Assembly: GCA_035610365.1 (NCBI GenBank)
Contig: CM069432.1
Span: 70,312,520-70,376,519 of the forward strand
From: Aquatica leii
Taxonomy: Eukaryota > Arthropoda > Insecta > Coleoptera > Lampyridae
Direction of reading: 5' to 3'
DNA: 64,000 nucleotides
Shown here one piece after another: positions 22,821 through 33,767 of this stretch. The position numbers were made by a program, and so were the translations under genes. A model generated the notes under the pieces. The model had not been told where the DNA came from and made no database searches. It saw nothing but the letters and a program-made list of their open reading frames with translations. Position 1 is the first letter of the stretch; the number at the start of each line of letters is the position of its first letter.

Positions 22821-23040
22821 AAACAGTATCGTTCGCTGCAAAAATGTGAAATGACTGATAGCGCTGTACTGCGAATTTAAAAGAAAGATTTTCGGTTTGT
22901 TGTTCTGTTGTCTAATTTGGACGTATCAGACTACCAAAAAAAAACTCTTCAAAATGCAAAATAAGTCAGTTAAAACGTTATTAAATATAAAAGGAGCGAT
23001 AGATAATTGTTTATTAATGATACACTGAGCAATTTGTGAA

Positions 23041-23080
23041 ACATGCGTACCTAGATTTATACACATCTAGGTACGCATGT
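23041..23080. repeat. Perfect 16-bp hairpin
   Basis: ACATGCGTACCTAGAT (23041-23056) and ATCTAGGTACGCATGT (23065-23080) are exact reverse complements around the 8-base loop TTATACAC. No similar arm was noticed elsewhere in the window. It is not followed by a T-run or beside a visible gene. Confidence 0.95.
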
Positions 23081-24109
23081 CTAAAATGAAATGACTTAAT
23101 GTATATACACTGCATAAAAAAATGTGAATGTCATATTTTAATTAACAGAAAATAACTTAAACTATCGTATTGTCTACAAACAAATATTTATAATCTACAT
23201 TCGAATCTTCTACGGTTCTACTGCTTTAACTAAGTAAGTTACAATAACTAACTACATCCAACAAATGTCGCACATAGCGATAATTCCCACATAACACTAA
23301 TGTTTAGCTTGTTTTATCAACTTATAGTCTTTTTTGATGTATTTCATTATTATTTTGCTAGCTAATATGCACTGCAAAGTTAAATAAACCAATAAACTTT
23401 TATACTCAACACTGCTCTAAAGCAATGTAACATAAACATTCTGTGTGATTTAAATTTTAGATAACGTTATATTATGTTTTAATTAAAATATCGAAATCTT
23501 ACAAGATTACGTTTTTATGTAGTCATTAATTAGGCTAGAAATAAGTAACGATAGTTTGAAGTTTACATTAATGACTGTACGATATATTGTAAATAAGAAC
23601 AACTAACTAAAAAAAAATGTGAACAATTATAATTAAATTAAAATTTGACGTATAACAATTAAGTGCTTAATATAAAAAATATTTTAAATTAATAATAATT
23701 AATGACAGAATGAAAATCGTAAAGAAATATTCACCAAAATTGAAACACATAACGTTGAAGTACTTAGTATGTAGCAAGTGTAGCTAGGGTTGTCATTATA
23801 CAATTAACAATTAAAAATTCTCTATACTGTAATAAACAAGAAAAAAGAATAAGACACTATGTTTGCTTCGTATCTACTAAGTTACTGATTAATATTATTG
23901 ATAATAGAATATTAGTTTCCGAAATTGTCATTTTCGATAACGTAAATATTAGAAGTAATTTCTTGAAATAGTTTGACATCTTTGGCAAGTAACAATTCAT
24001 AATCGCTTCTGTGATGGCAGGTCGTATTTCCCTTATTTTCGAAAGACACGTTGTAAACTGTCAACGTGCGGTTGAAAGTCCGGACATTGAAAAATGCACC
24101 CTGCATTAC

Positions 24110-24420
24110 TAACTAACGCGGAACGTTCTGGTCTGACCGCGACCGAGCATCATCTGGAGTGATCTAAATAGCTCGTTACCGGCTCAAACTCCAGCAATGT
24201 TTAATTAGTGGCCAGGATGAAGAGACCGGCCTGGCCGTGCCTCGATAGCTCTGATACTATCTCGCGGATACTTCTCTGATTTATGGTTGCCTCATGCGCC
24301 AAATATGGTGCAGTTGCTTTGTATTTAATTACGTGCAGGACCGATGTCAGCCGCGGTCCCTTATTGCTTCTGCTACTGCTGATTGGATGTACAAATAAGA
24401 TTTATGCTGGTTAGTTTTCA
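24110..24420. promoter_or_regulatory. GC-richer island, candidate conserved noncoding element
   Basis: About 310 bases are clearly richer in G+C than the surroundings and lack repeats or reading frames. The stretch carries homeodomain-type cores (TTTAATTAGTGG, TTTAATTACGTG), a GGCCTGGCC palindrome and a CCGCGGTCCC block. Such islands in AT-rich insect DNA are often conserved enhancers. Function is inferred, and no neighbouring host gene is visible. Confidence 0.35.
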
Positions 24421-25845
24421 CCACGATCGACTCTTTTTTCTACAATATTCGTATTGTTTTTGCTTTCAACGAACTCGCCATCATCACAAATGATACTTAT
24501 TTAATTTTATTTATCTGCGACACACGATTTCTTAATTATTATTTGAGTAAAAAACGACTTTAGTTATTTCTTTAATTAAATAATCAGATTAAAGCTTTAA
24601 TTAAGTTACAACATCAATTTGTTAAACCAAATGGAAGCCAATTACTAAAATTGCATTTACCTAGTATATTTTCGATACGTTTTATAACTAGTACCAGACG
24701 TATTTGAGTTCTTCGGTTTCTATACTCTTTGGAATAAAAACCGGGATTTGTTACTTGTCCGTCCATATGTCTCGATTTCGTCTCTTTATTTGACGTGTAC
24801 ATCTTTATTCCAATTGACGTTCCATAACATTGCCATCATTTATGACATTTCTTCGACGCTATTAACTTCAAATTTTACCTAATGGTAGTAAGCGATTTAT
24901 ATCTGAAATTAATTAACTGTAAACAATGCTAGACAGCAAAAAACAATTAAACTTTATCAAATTAAATTATACATTTTAAAAAAAAATATACATAATTATT
25001 ATTCTTGTAAATGTGGTATGGTAATTTTGAACATGCATTAAAAACTACTTAATTTGATTAATAACAAAAGTTTTTCACACCTTTTAGTTTTATTTCGCTT
25101 ACAATAGTTCTATACTTTGTTAAAATCATTTTTTATATTTAATTTATATGTTTTCTCAGTTAATTTTACTTTTGAATTAAAGTTTAACATTCATTTTAAA
25201 ATAAGCTATAACGGTTTAAAAGCGTTTTTAAAAAATATTGTTTTTCCAGAAAATTATTTATGACTTAATTTATCTTATTTAATTTTGTTACCATACATCT
25301 ACGTCTTAATTTTTATAAAATTTATTATTAATTTTAGATAAGATCAGAGCTACATTTTAAAATTATATGTACTTTATTAAACGCACGGTTATTTGTAATT
25401 AATTTAACAAATTAATTTCAAAATATTAAAAATAATAGTAATGCAATTTGCGTTTGATGTTTTGTCAATTACTAAACTATAAAGAATACCTACAGCTGCC
25501 TATGTTTATAAATATAAACTAAAATACAGTGCACATCGTTTATTGAAATCAGAATAATGTTATCAGCACTGTAATGTTATCACTTTAATAAAGTACATCC
25601 AGACGTATGCTACTACCATTGACTAATCATATAAGACATTCAACCTTTAGTTGCGTTTTTATGCAAGAGATGGCGAACGTGTTTTGCTTGTCTAGATCAT
25701 AACCGTCACGTCGTTGACAATTAGCACTGATTTTCTTCATACTGTTGATACTGTTGTAGACGTGTGTTTGCAAACAGCTGTTCGCGCGTATCTATCGTTC
25801 AAAGCGATAAGACACGTCCTGCCTCACAATCATTTGTGAACATAA

Positions 25846-25850
25846 ACCTT
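25846..25850. repeat. BEL/Pao target-site duplication, left
   Basis: ACCTT, repeated at 33763-33767 directly after the right LTR. A 5-bp duplication is usual for BEL/Pao. Confidence 0.85.
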
Positions 25851-26132
25851 TGTTTGAACTACAAACATAAATTATTTTAATTTAATCTAAAACCTCTAAA
25901 TTTTACAAATATAAATTATAAAATTTCTAAGTTAAAACGTAGTAATATAATTGTAATGTAATCCTATACACATTCCTTACAATGCTTATAATGTACATCA
26001 GCACATTCTTGCCAATGTCACAACATGTATTGTGTAGTAACAAATTCTTTGCAATGCCATAACACGTGAGCACATATTTTATAATGTAGGCTAGTAATGA
26101 AATAGTTGAATGTAGAGCTAAGCATTTTTATG

Positions 26133-26163
26133 TATATAAATACTTGTAAATAATGTTAATAAA
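26133..26163 (+). promoter_or_regulatory. LTR TATA box and polyadenylation signal
   Basis: TATATAAA at 26133-26140 is followed by AATAAA at 26158-26163. The 3' LTR has the same pair at 33398-33405 and 33423-33428. Their closeness implies a short R region starting soon after, so that the structured modules downstream lie in transcribed R/U5 sequence. Confidence 0.6.
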
Positions 26164-26217
26164 TCAGCAGTCATTTTACAACCGTATTTTGATTGTCTCA
26201 ACTACTACAGTTTAAAG

Positions 26218-26435
26218 TATCAGTGGACCAAGCCATAATTACCTGCATGAGGCTGTGCAGGACTGATACCTCTTAAATTGTACTTCCTTTACTTCGACGG
26301 TTTAACGTATCAGTGGACCAAGCCATAATTACCTCCATGAGGCTGAGCAAGACTGACACCCCTTAAATCGTATCTACTGCATTACTGACTATCCAAGCCA
26401 CAATTTTCCTACATGAGGCTGTGTAGGGGTCAGTA
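26218..26435 (+). repeat. Three tandem structured RNA modules in the 5' LTR
   Basis: Each module has a 7-bp outer stem (TATCAGT/ACTGATA in module 1, 26218-26268; TACTGAC/GTCAGTA in module 3, 26383-26435), an inner 6-bp hairpin (CCTGCA/TGCAGG in 1; CCTACA/TGTAGG in 3) and a conserved AAGCC upstream that can pair with GGCT in the hairpin loop, giving a pseudoknot. Stem sequences differ between modules 1 and 3 in a compensatory way. Module 2 (26308-26358) is a closer copy of module 1 with weaker pairing here. Confidence 0.75.
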
Positions 26436-26497
26436 ATAATTATACATTTACTTGTTACTTTAACTCTTCATATCAGCACACTAGATCTCTCGCTGAC

Positions 26498-26515
26498 ATT
26501 GGTCCTTCGAGCAAC
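26498..26515 (+). other. Primer-binding region
   Basis: ATTGGTCCTTCGAGCAAC follows the 5' LTR directly. TGGTCCTTCGAGC-type sequence is typical of tRNA primer sites after BEL/Pao LTRs. The tRNA species was not determined. Confidence 0.6.
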
Positions 26516-26523
26516 TGAGTTCT

Positions 26524-27950
26524 TTGCCCACAACTAACGGTCTTCAATACACGATGGCGTCCCGTAACGAGTTATTCACAACCCAAGAAGATTTAGCAGG
26601 GTCCATCCAGAGGCTTATCGTCAACATGAAAAAAGATTCACCAAACAGAAAAACTGACAAGTACATTGTGAGTAAAAGAACAACGATACAGCAACTATGG
26701 GAAGAGTTTGAAGTAACCCACAACATCTTGATGAAACAAGTGGACAACGAGCATCCATATTACAAGAACAATTTCTACTTACAAACGAAAAAACTAAAAG
26801 ACGAAGGGGTAGCATTACTACTGAAGTACGAAGAAGGGTTATCTATTCAAGATGACACAACAACCACATTACAAACACGGACAAACGGCTCACATCCGGA
26901 GCGCGGATCTCAATTAAGAAGATTGAAGATCAAACTAGATTTACTACAGAAAGACATGGTTGAAGTACACGAACAACTAAAGACAACAGTCAACAAAGCC
27001 TACTGTGAAATTACGGCACAGGACATTACAAATGCATGGAGCGAAGTAAGGCGTCTATACGAAGACGTACTAGTTGATGAAGGATACGACGGTGAAGAAT
27101 ACCAGAAAGTAAAAACCGACGTACAATTGTTACTAATACAATTACAAGAGTTAAAAGAAGACAGAAATACACAAAAAACTCAAGAGAGTGATCATGTTGT
27201 ACTACCCAGAATACACATACCAATTTTTGAAGGTACATATGACACATGGTCCACCTTCCACGACATATTTAAGAGAGTTATACACGACAACTCTCGAATA
27301 AGTAACGCAGAGAAAATGCAATACTTAAAAACACATTTACGAGGAGAAGCTAGCAGACTAATACAACATTTTGAGTCAAATGAAGCAAACTACAGGTCCG
27401 CGTGGGAAATAATTACAAGCAGGTATGATAACAAAAGAATATTACTTGCAAAATACTTAGACAGCATTATAACTACCTAAGTTGACAAACGAGTGTCAAC
27501 GGTTTAAAGAAAATACATGATACAACAGTGGAGTGTTTAAGAGCTATAACGAACATGGGGATTAATACTGACAATTGGGGAAGCATTGTAGCCCATGTAC
27601 TTACAAGAAAACTAGACAGAGAAACGCATCAACTTTATGAACAATCGCTAACGGCACCGCGGGAAATACAAACGTTAGACAGTTTATTAAAGTTTATAGA
27701 AACAAGATTTCAGTGTTTAGAAACACGAGAAGAATTAACAAAAACCGAAGCTAACAAAAATTATAGAACAAACTACAAATTTCAAGATCGTTACAAGATA
27801 AAAACATTCCATACAAATAAAGCTAATTGCATATATTGCAAAGGTCCACACCAGATATACTACTGCACAAAATTTGGCAATTTAAATCCACAAGAACGAG
27901 TAAAAATAATAAATAACAAAAGGATATGCAATAACTGCCTGGCAAGTACA
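26524..27950 (+). pseudogene. BEL/Pao gag region (fossil)
   Basis: Plus-strand coding sequence shows a charged, largely helical N-terminal part, then the conserved capsid-side block LPRIHIPIFEGTYDTWSTFH typical of BEL/Pao Gag, and a C-terminal nucleocapsid zinc knuckle with the spacing of CIYCKGPHQIYYC followed by ICNNC. Gag forms the particle that packages the element RNA. It is followed by the protease region. Confidence 0.85.
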
Positions 27951-28119
27951 TGACTTAAAAAGAACAATGTTTTAGTCAAAAGAGATGTGCAACATGTGAC
28001 AAGAAACATCACACTTTATTGCATTCTGATACATGCAAATCAACTACTTACTACAGCAACGGCTACTACAACAACTCCGAAAAATCACAAGAAAATATAG
28101 CAACACTAATATCAACACC

Positions 28120-31100
28120 AAAGGAACATGGTAAAGCAGTATTAGCAACCGCTATGCTACGAATAAAAACTTGGTCAGGACAATTTGAACATCTCCGGGC
28201 TCTAATAGATTCTGGATCACAAGCATCATTTATTACAAGAGATGCAGCAGACGTTATAGCAGTACCACAAGAATCAGTACACATAGAAGTGTCGGGAATT
28301 GGAAAACAAGAATCAAACATAGTTCGACGACGAATACAAGTAAGAATTTATCCACGTTTCTCAAGTCAATATTCAGCAGATTGCGAGTTATTAATACTTC
28401 CAAAATTAACAAAGGTGCTTCCAGAAGAAAAAATTAAAGACTACGACGGGTATACATTTCAGAATTTGGTATTGGCGGATCCTGCCTTTAACATACCTGG
28501 CCCAATAGATATCATACTAGGAGTAGATGTACTTAAGGACATATTTTTAGAAGGAGTTCAACGATTGGACAAAGTTTTGGCACAACAAACAGAATTGGGA
28601 TGGATATTGTCAGGAAAAATTAACGCATTATCAACAAGAGCAAAAGTTATAAGCATGATAGCATGTGCAGAAGATCAACAACTTACAAAATTTTGGGAAC
28701 TAGAGGAAGTGGAGGTAACCAGAAACAAAAGTGATGCAAATGAAGACTGCGAAACTCATTATAAGAATACTCATTTGAGGAACACCGATGGTACCTATAC
28801 TGTTAAAATACCCTTTAACGATGATGTTAACAAGCTCGGAGAATCAAAAGAAGGCAATAGCAAGGTTTTTTACAATTAGAAAAGAAGTTTAACGGAAACG
28901 ATGGATTATACACGGAATACAAGAATTTCATTTAGGAATACTTATCCCTGGGTCATATGAAACCAGTGATGGAAAATAAAACTAACCAAACGCAAAAAAC
29001 ATATTACATTCCACATCAAGCCGTAATAAAAGAAAACAGCGAAACGACAAAGTTAAGAGTCGTGTTTGATGCATCAGCTAAAACTACATCAGGTATCAGT
29101 TTGAACCAATTAATGCATTCTGGACCAAGATTGCAACAAGATTTAAAAAGCATTTTACTGAGATGGAGAAAACACAAAATAGCATTTTCTGCAGATATAG
29201 AGAAAATGTACCGACAGATAAAAATTACTGACGACGAACAGAATTTTCACAGAATAATTTGGAGATTTTCGCAAGATGAGCCCATAAGAGAATATAAACT
29301 AACAACCGTTACATACGGTACCTCGTCAGCACCTTACTTAGCCGTCCGCACCCTTTTACAATTATCAGAGGATGAAAAAGACAAATATCCAACAGCATCA
29401 CACGTCGTAAGTAATGATTTCTATGTAGATGATTTGATGTCAGGAACAGATACAATAGAAGAGGCAAAACAATTACAACAAGAAATAATCAAACTTTGTA
29501 AATCTGGAGGATTTACGTTAAGAAAATGGGCAAGCAACAATTTAGAATTAATACAAGCCTTACCAGTTGATCTCAGAGGAATGGATGTGATGGAAATAGA
29601 TGAAGAAGGAACCAAGAAAACTTTGGGTTTGAATTGGTCACCAAGGAAGGATTGTTTTACGTTTAAGGTCTATATAAGTCAACAACAATTACGTTTTACA
29701 AAACGATCAATTTTATCGGATATTGCTAAATTGTATGATCCATTAGGATGGCTAGCCCCAGTTACAGTGAAGGCTAAACTATTAATCCAAAAGTTATGGA
29801 TTAAAGGAATCTCTTGGGACCAAACTGTTCCCAATGAAATAGAACAAGAATGGATTAAATTTAGAGAAGAATTACCATGCGTAGAAGAAATATTGGTAGA
29901 CAGATGGATGGGATATACAAATAAATTACAACAAATAGAACTACATGGATTCTGTGATGCATCAGAAAAGGCTTACGGAGCAGTAATATACAGCAAGGTT
30001 ACATATACAAACGGAAATAACTACATAAAACTACTATATGCCAGGTCCAAGGTAGCACCACTGAAAACAAGAAAGACAATTCCTAAATTAGAATTATGTG
30101 CTGCAGAATTATTGGCCAAAATGGTACAACAAGCCCTGAATGATTTATGTATGTCCAACATCAATGTTTTTTGTTGGTCGGACTCAACAATAGCTTTATC
30201 GTGGATAAAAGCAGGTCCGGAAAAGTGGAAAACATTCGTAGCTAACAGAGTTAGTACAATTTGTGGAATAACACCAAGTGAGAGTTGGGGACACGTAAAA
30301 ACAAGTGACAATCCTGCTGACATAATATCCAGAGGGATAGCACCATCTAAGTTAAAAGAATTTAATTTATGGTGGAAGGGACCACAGTGGTTACAATTGA
30401 ATTCGTTAACTTTACCAACATTAAACAGTATCTTTACAACAACGCAAGAAGCTCGAAAACCACAAATAAAAAGCTTGACAATCGACATTGAAGAATTTAC
30501 ACTGGAATCAAGATTTTCATCGTTACAAAAGCTTATTAGGGTAGTTGCGTATTGTATTAGATTCTCAGCAAAGTGCAGAAACCGGTCAAGTAACCCAAGA
30601 TATATTACAACAGAAGAACTAAACCTTAGTATGATACGAATTATAAAATTGATCCAACACAAGGAATGGAAAAAAGAAATCACAAGAATCCAACAAAAAC
30701 AAGTCATTGACAAAAAAAGTCGACTACTGCCATTACAACCATTTCTTGACTCAAATGGAATTCTTCGAGTTGGGGGAAGACTTCAACATTCCATATTACC
30801 ATATAACGAAAAGCATCCTATACTAATACCACATAACAGTGCAATCGCAAAATTAATTGTAAGAGATGTACATTGCAAACTATTACATGGTGGGAACCAA
30901 CTTACTGCAGCATATATACGACGCAAGTATTGGATAATAAACGTCAAACAAATCATTCGTCAAGAAATTCATAAATGTATGAAATGTTTACCGTATAGAA
31001 GTTCAACGTTACAGCAAGTAATGGGGGTGCTACCAGCCCCTAGAGTAACACCATCATCACCATTCACTCACACAGGAGTAGATTACGCAGGACCTATACA

Positions 31101-31900
31101 GATTCGAACTTCTAAAGGACGAGGAAATCACTCGTACAAAGGATACATTGTAATTTTTGTATGTTTAGCTACAAAAGCAGTACACTTAGAAGCTGTGAGT
31201 GATATGACTACAAATGCATTTTTTGCTGCCTTTAAAAGATTTACATCAAGAAGAGGAAACAGTAGCCACATATATAGTGACAATGGAACGACTTTTGTAG
31301 GAGCTAATAAAGCATTACAACAAGAGATGAAGAACATATTAGAAGATGATTCCATGCAGCAAAATTGACAGCAGTTGGGATACATTGGCATTTCATTCCT
31401 CCAGCAGCTCCGCATATCGGAGGCCTCTGGGAAGCAGCTGTGAAATCCACAAAATATCATCTAAAACGAATTATTGGGACCACCACGCTAACATACGAAG
31501 AGTTGTCTACATTATTATGTCAAATAGAAGCATGTCTAAACTCTAGACCAATTTGTCCGTTGACATCCGAACCAAATGACATTGCAACATTAACTCCTGG
31601 ACATTTTTTGATTGGGAAAGAATTAATCACACCAAATGAGCCATCTGGAGAAGTTCCCTACAACAGTTTAACAAGGTGGAAACTAATACAAAGAATGAAA
31701 AATGACTTTTGGAAGATTTGGAGCAAGGAATATTTAAATACATTACAAAAACGAACCAAGTGGATGGTAACACAAAACAATATAAGTACAGGAGATTTAG
31801 TTCTACATAAAGAAGAGAATAACCCTCCTAGCAAATGGCCTTTGGCAAGGGTAACAGAAGTGCATTTAGGAACAGATGGAAATGTTAGAGTTGTTACAAT
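28120..31900 (+). pseudogene. BEL/Pao pol region: PR, RT, RNase H, IN (fossil)
   Basis: Domains in order are: aspartic protease with ALIDSGSQASF near 28200; reverse transcriptase with LRVVFDASAKT, KIAFSADIEKMYRQI and the YVDD box (29422-29433); RNase H with LHGFCDASEKAYGAVIY (about 29940), KLELCAAELLAKM and FCWSDST; integrase with a zinc-binding HCKLLHGGNQ...CMKC block (about 30870-30990), THTGVDYAGPI (about 31075), YSDNGTTFVGA (about 31275) and PHIGGLWEAAVKS (about 31410). All are diagnostic of BEL/Pao Pol. It sits between gag and the envelope-like region. The region is part of a broken copy. Confidence 0.9.
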
Positions 31901-31999
31901 CAAGACAAAAGGGGGAGCAGTTTTAAAACGACCAATTACCAAATTAATTCAATTACCGACAGAAAAGGATAACGAACAAAAGTCACAATCAAAACCTAC

Positions 32000-33135
32000 T
32001 AGACTTAACCGATTCACAATTGTATTAGGCATGATATTAAGTACAACGGTGGTACCGGGAAACGGTTCATATAACATCAAATACCCTAGGCCGGGATTAC
32101 TAATAGAAGAATTTGGAAAAACTAGAGTAATAAGGGGACAACTAAGGCTGGACATGGCTATTGACATATCAAGTTTTGAGTATGACGTACAACAAATCAA
32201 TAAAACAATCGAACAAATGAAGAAATTGTGCGATAACACTATTAAACTAACAAAAGAATCTCACTGCCCAGAGTTAATCAAACATTTAAAGGAACAACAA
32301 AAACAAATACTGTGGAACATGAATAGTTTGCATGAAAACGATGTAAGAATGAAGAGAGGACTCTTAGGAGATTTCCTAACATCAGTATTTGGTGTAAACG
32401 ATGAAGTGTATAGGAACATTGAAGGTTTAGACAAAAATCAACAAGAGTTGATAAAAACGACCGACCAGCACACTAAATTGCTGCTATCTATAACAGCATC
32501 AGCAAAAGAAAGTGAGGACAGAAGACAACAACGTTTGGAAAACTTTAGAAGAAAATTGAATGAAGGTATGGATGCCATTAACAACATGCAACCATGGTAC
32601 AAGTCGACAGATGACAACAAGTTAAACATTCATGTGTTAACAACATATCAAATGGCTACAAATTATATTACCGAGATCACAGAAAAATACAAGGCGATAA
32701 TACATGCACAATTATTTAATTCAATTCCGGTGTTGATGCTTTACAACAAAGCAATGGAATTCAACATAAATAGTACCGTACAAAATACAAGCCAAGGTCC
32801 AACAATTTCAGAAGAACCTGTTTTAGCAAGTTACAAGATAAGGCTCAAGAGATTCAACAATCACAGAGTCATACATACTGGCATCGTATCAATACAACCA
32901 CGACTGTAATTAATTTAACAACAATAACACTTATAGTAATTACAGGTAGTGCAATTCTAATAACGTGGAAATTACTAAAGAAGAGACAAGAGAAACCAGT
33001 AAACCGAGCACAATTCATGTTAAATCCATTACCACCTGACGACAACTCAGATAGAGGCGACACCGAAGCAGCAGAAGATTCCAATCAACCACTTCGTACC
33101 GATGACGCCCGGCAGAATGTTGGACTACAAACATA
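32000..33135 (+). pseudogene. F-type envelope-like region (fossil)
   Basis: Downstream of the integrase, a hydrophobic signal-like stretch (FTIVLGMILSTTVVPG) is followed by a coiled-coil-forming segment and a basic site RMKRGLLGDFLTSVFGV. The latter resembles the furin-like cleavage and fusion-peptide region of baculovirus F proteins and of the envelope genes captured by some insect LTR elements. Further on come a second helical segment, a transmembrane-like stretch ITLIVITGSAILITW (about 32930-32975) and a short polar tail. The region is smaller than a usual F protein and belongs to a broken copy. The assignment rests on layout and motif, not on alignment. Confidence 0.55.
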
Positions 33136-33762
33136 AATTATTTTAATTTAATCTAAAACCTCTAAATTTTACAAATATAAATTATAAAATTTCTAAGTTA
33201 AAACGTAGTAATATAATTGTAATGTAATCCTATACACATTCCTTACAATGCTTATAATGTACATCAGCACATTCTTGCCAATGTCACAACATGTATTGTG
33301 TAGTAACAAATTCTTTGCAATGCCATAACACGTGAGCACATATTTTATAATGTAGGCTAGTAATGAAATAGTTGAATGTAGAGCTACATTTTTTATGTAT
33401 ATAAATACTTGTAAATAATGTTAATAAATCAGCAGTCATTTTACAACCGTATTTTGATTGTCTCAACTACTACAGTTTAAAGTATCAGTGGACCAAGCCA
33501 TAATTACCTGCATGAGGCTGTGCAGGACTGATACCTCTTAAATTGTACTTCCTTTACTTCGACGGTTTAACGTTTCAGTGGACCAAGCCATAATTACCTG
33601 CATGAGGCTGTGCAGGACTGATACCTCTTAAATCGTATCTACTGCATTACTGACTATCCAAGCCACAATTTTCCTACATGAGGCTGTGTAGGGGTCAGTA
33701 ATAATTATACATTTACTTGTTACTTTAACTCTTCATATCAGCACACTAGATCTCTCGCTGAC
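33118..33762 (+). repeat. 3' LTR
   Basis: It aligns with the 5' LTR over its whole length. Differences cluster near the first bases, just upstream of the TATA box, and in the second structured module. Confidence 0.95.
33483..33700 (+). repeat. Three tandem structured RNA modules in the 3' LTR
   Basis: Modules lie at 33483-33533, 33573-33623 and 33648-33700. In this LTR the inner hairpin of module 2 is fully paired (CCTGCA/TGCAGG) and its 3' half is identical to module 1, unlike in the 5' LTR. Confidence 0.75.
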
Positions 33763-33767
33763 ACCTT
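33763..33767. repeat. BEL/Pao target-site duplication, right
   Basis: ACCTT, matching 25846-25850. Confidence 0.85.

Larger units (their letters stand above)
19786..22822. mobile_element. Old element bounded by ~270-bp direct repeats
   Basis: Two divergent direct repeats (19786-20078 and 22569-22820) enclose 2.5 kb. The layout suggests an old LTR-type or similar element without recognised coding domains. The interior is T-rich on the plus strand, so any gene was probably on the minus strand; one frame there (20993-21175) is rich in Lys, Ser and Glu but matches nothing I know. It is strongly decayed. Other explanations are a segmental duplication or two separate copies of one repeat. Confidence 0.4.
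22840..25840. other. AT-rich spacer with a hairpin and one GC-richer island
   Basis: No coding sequence is recognised. It contains the perfect hairpin at 23041-23080 and the island at 24110-24420; the rest is typical AT-rich spacer up to the left LTR of the BEL/Pao element. Confidence 0.55.
25851..26497 (+). repeat. 5' LTR
   Basis: It begins TGTTTGAACTACAAACATAA and ends CTCTCGCTGAC. It holds a TATA box (26133-26140), an AATAAA (26158-26163) and three copies of a structured ~50-base module (26218-26435). It is followed at once by ATTGGTCCTTCGAGCAAC, the likely primer-binding region. Confidence 0.95.
25851..33762 (+). mobile_element. BEL/Pao LTR retrotransposon with envelope-like region
   Basis: Near-identical LTRs (25851-26497 and 33118-33762) begin TGTT and enclose gag, pol and an envelope-like region in that order on the plus strand. 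A 5-bp target duplication, ACCTT (25846-25850 and 33763-33767), flanks the element. Pol domain order PR-RT-RNase H-integrase and the integrase/RT motifs place it in BEL/Pao. LTRs differ at roughly 10 of 646 positions, several of them clustered in one internal repeat, so the insertion is fairly recent. It looks nearly complete but has a few breaks and is treated as a fossil. The element is A-rich on its coding strand. Confidence 0.95.

Noticed and set aside
26544-26815. Two minus-strand ORFs over the gag start
   Set aside because: Antisense shadows of gag; the plus strand carries the family's conserved blocks.
30021-30713. 230-codon minus-strand ORF within the retrotransposon
   Set aside because: It is the antisense shadow of the RNase H/integrase coding region; the plus-strand frame has the family motifs.
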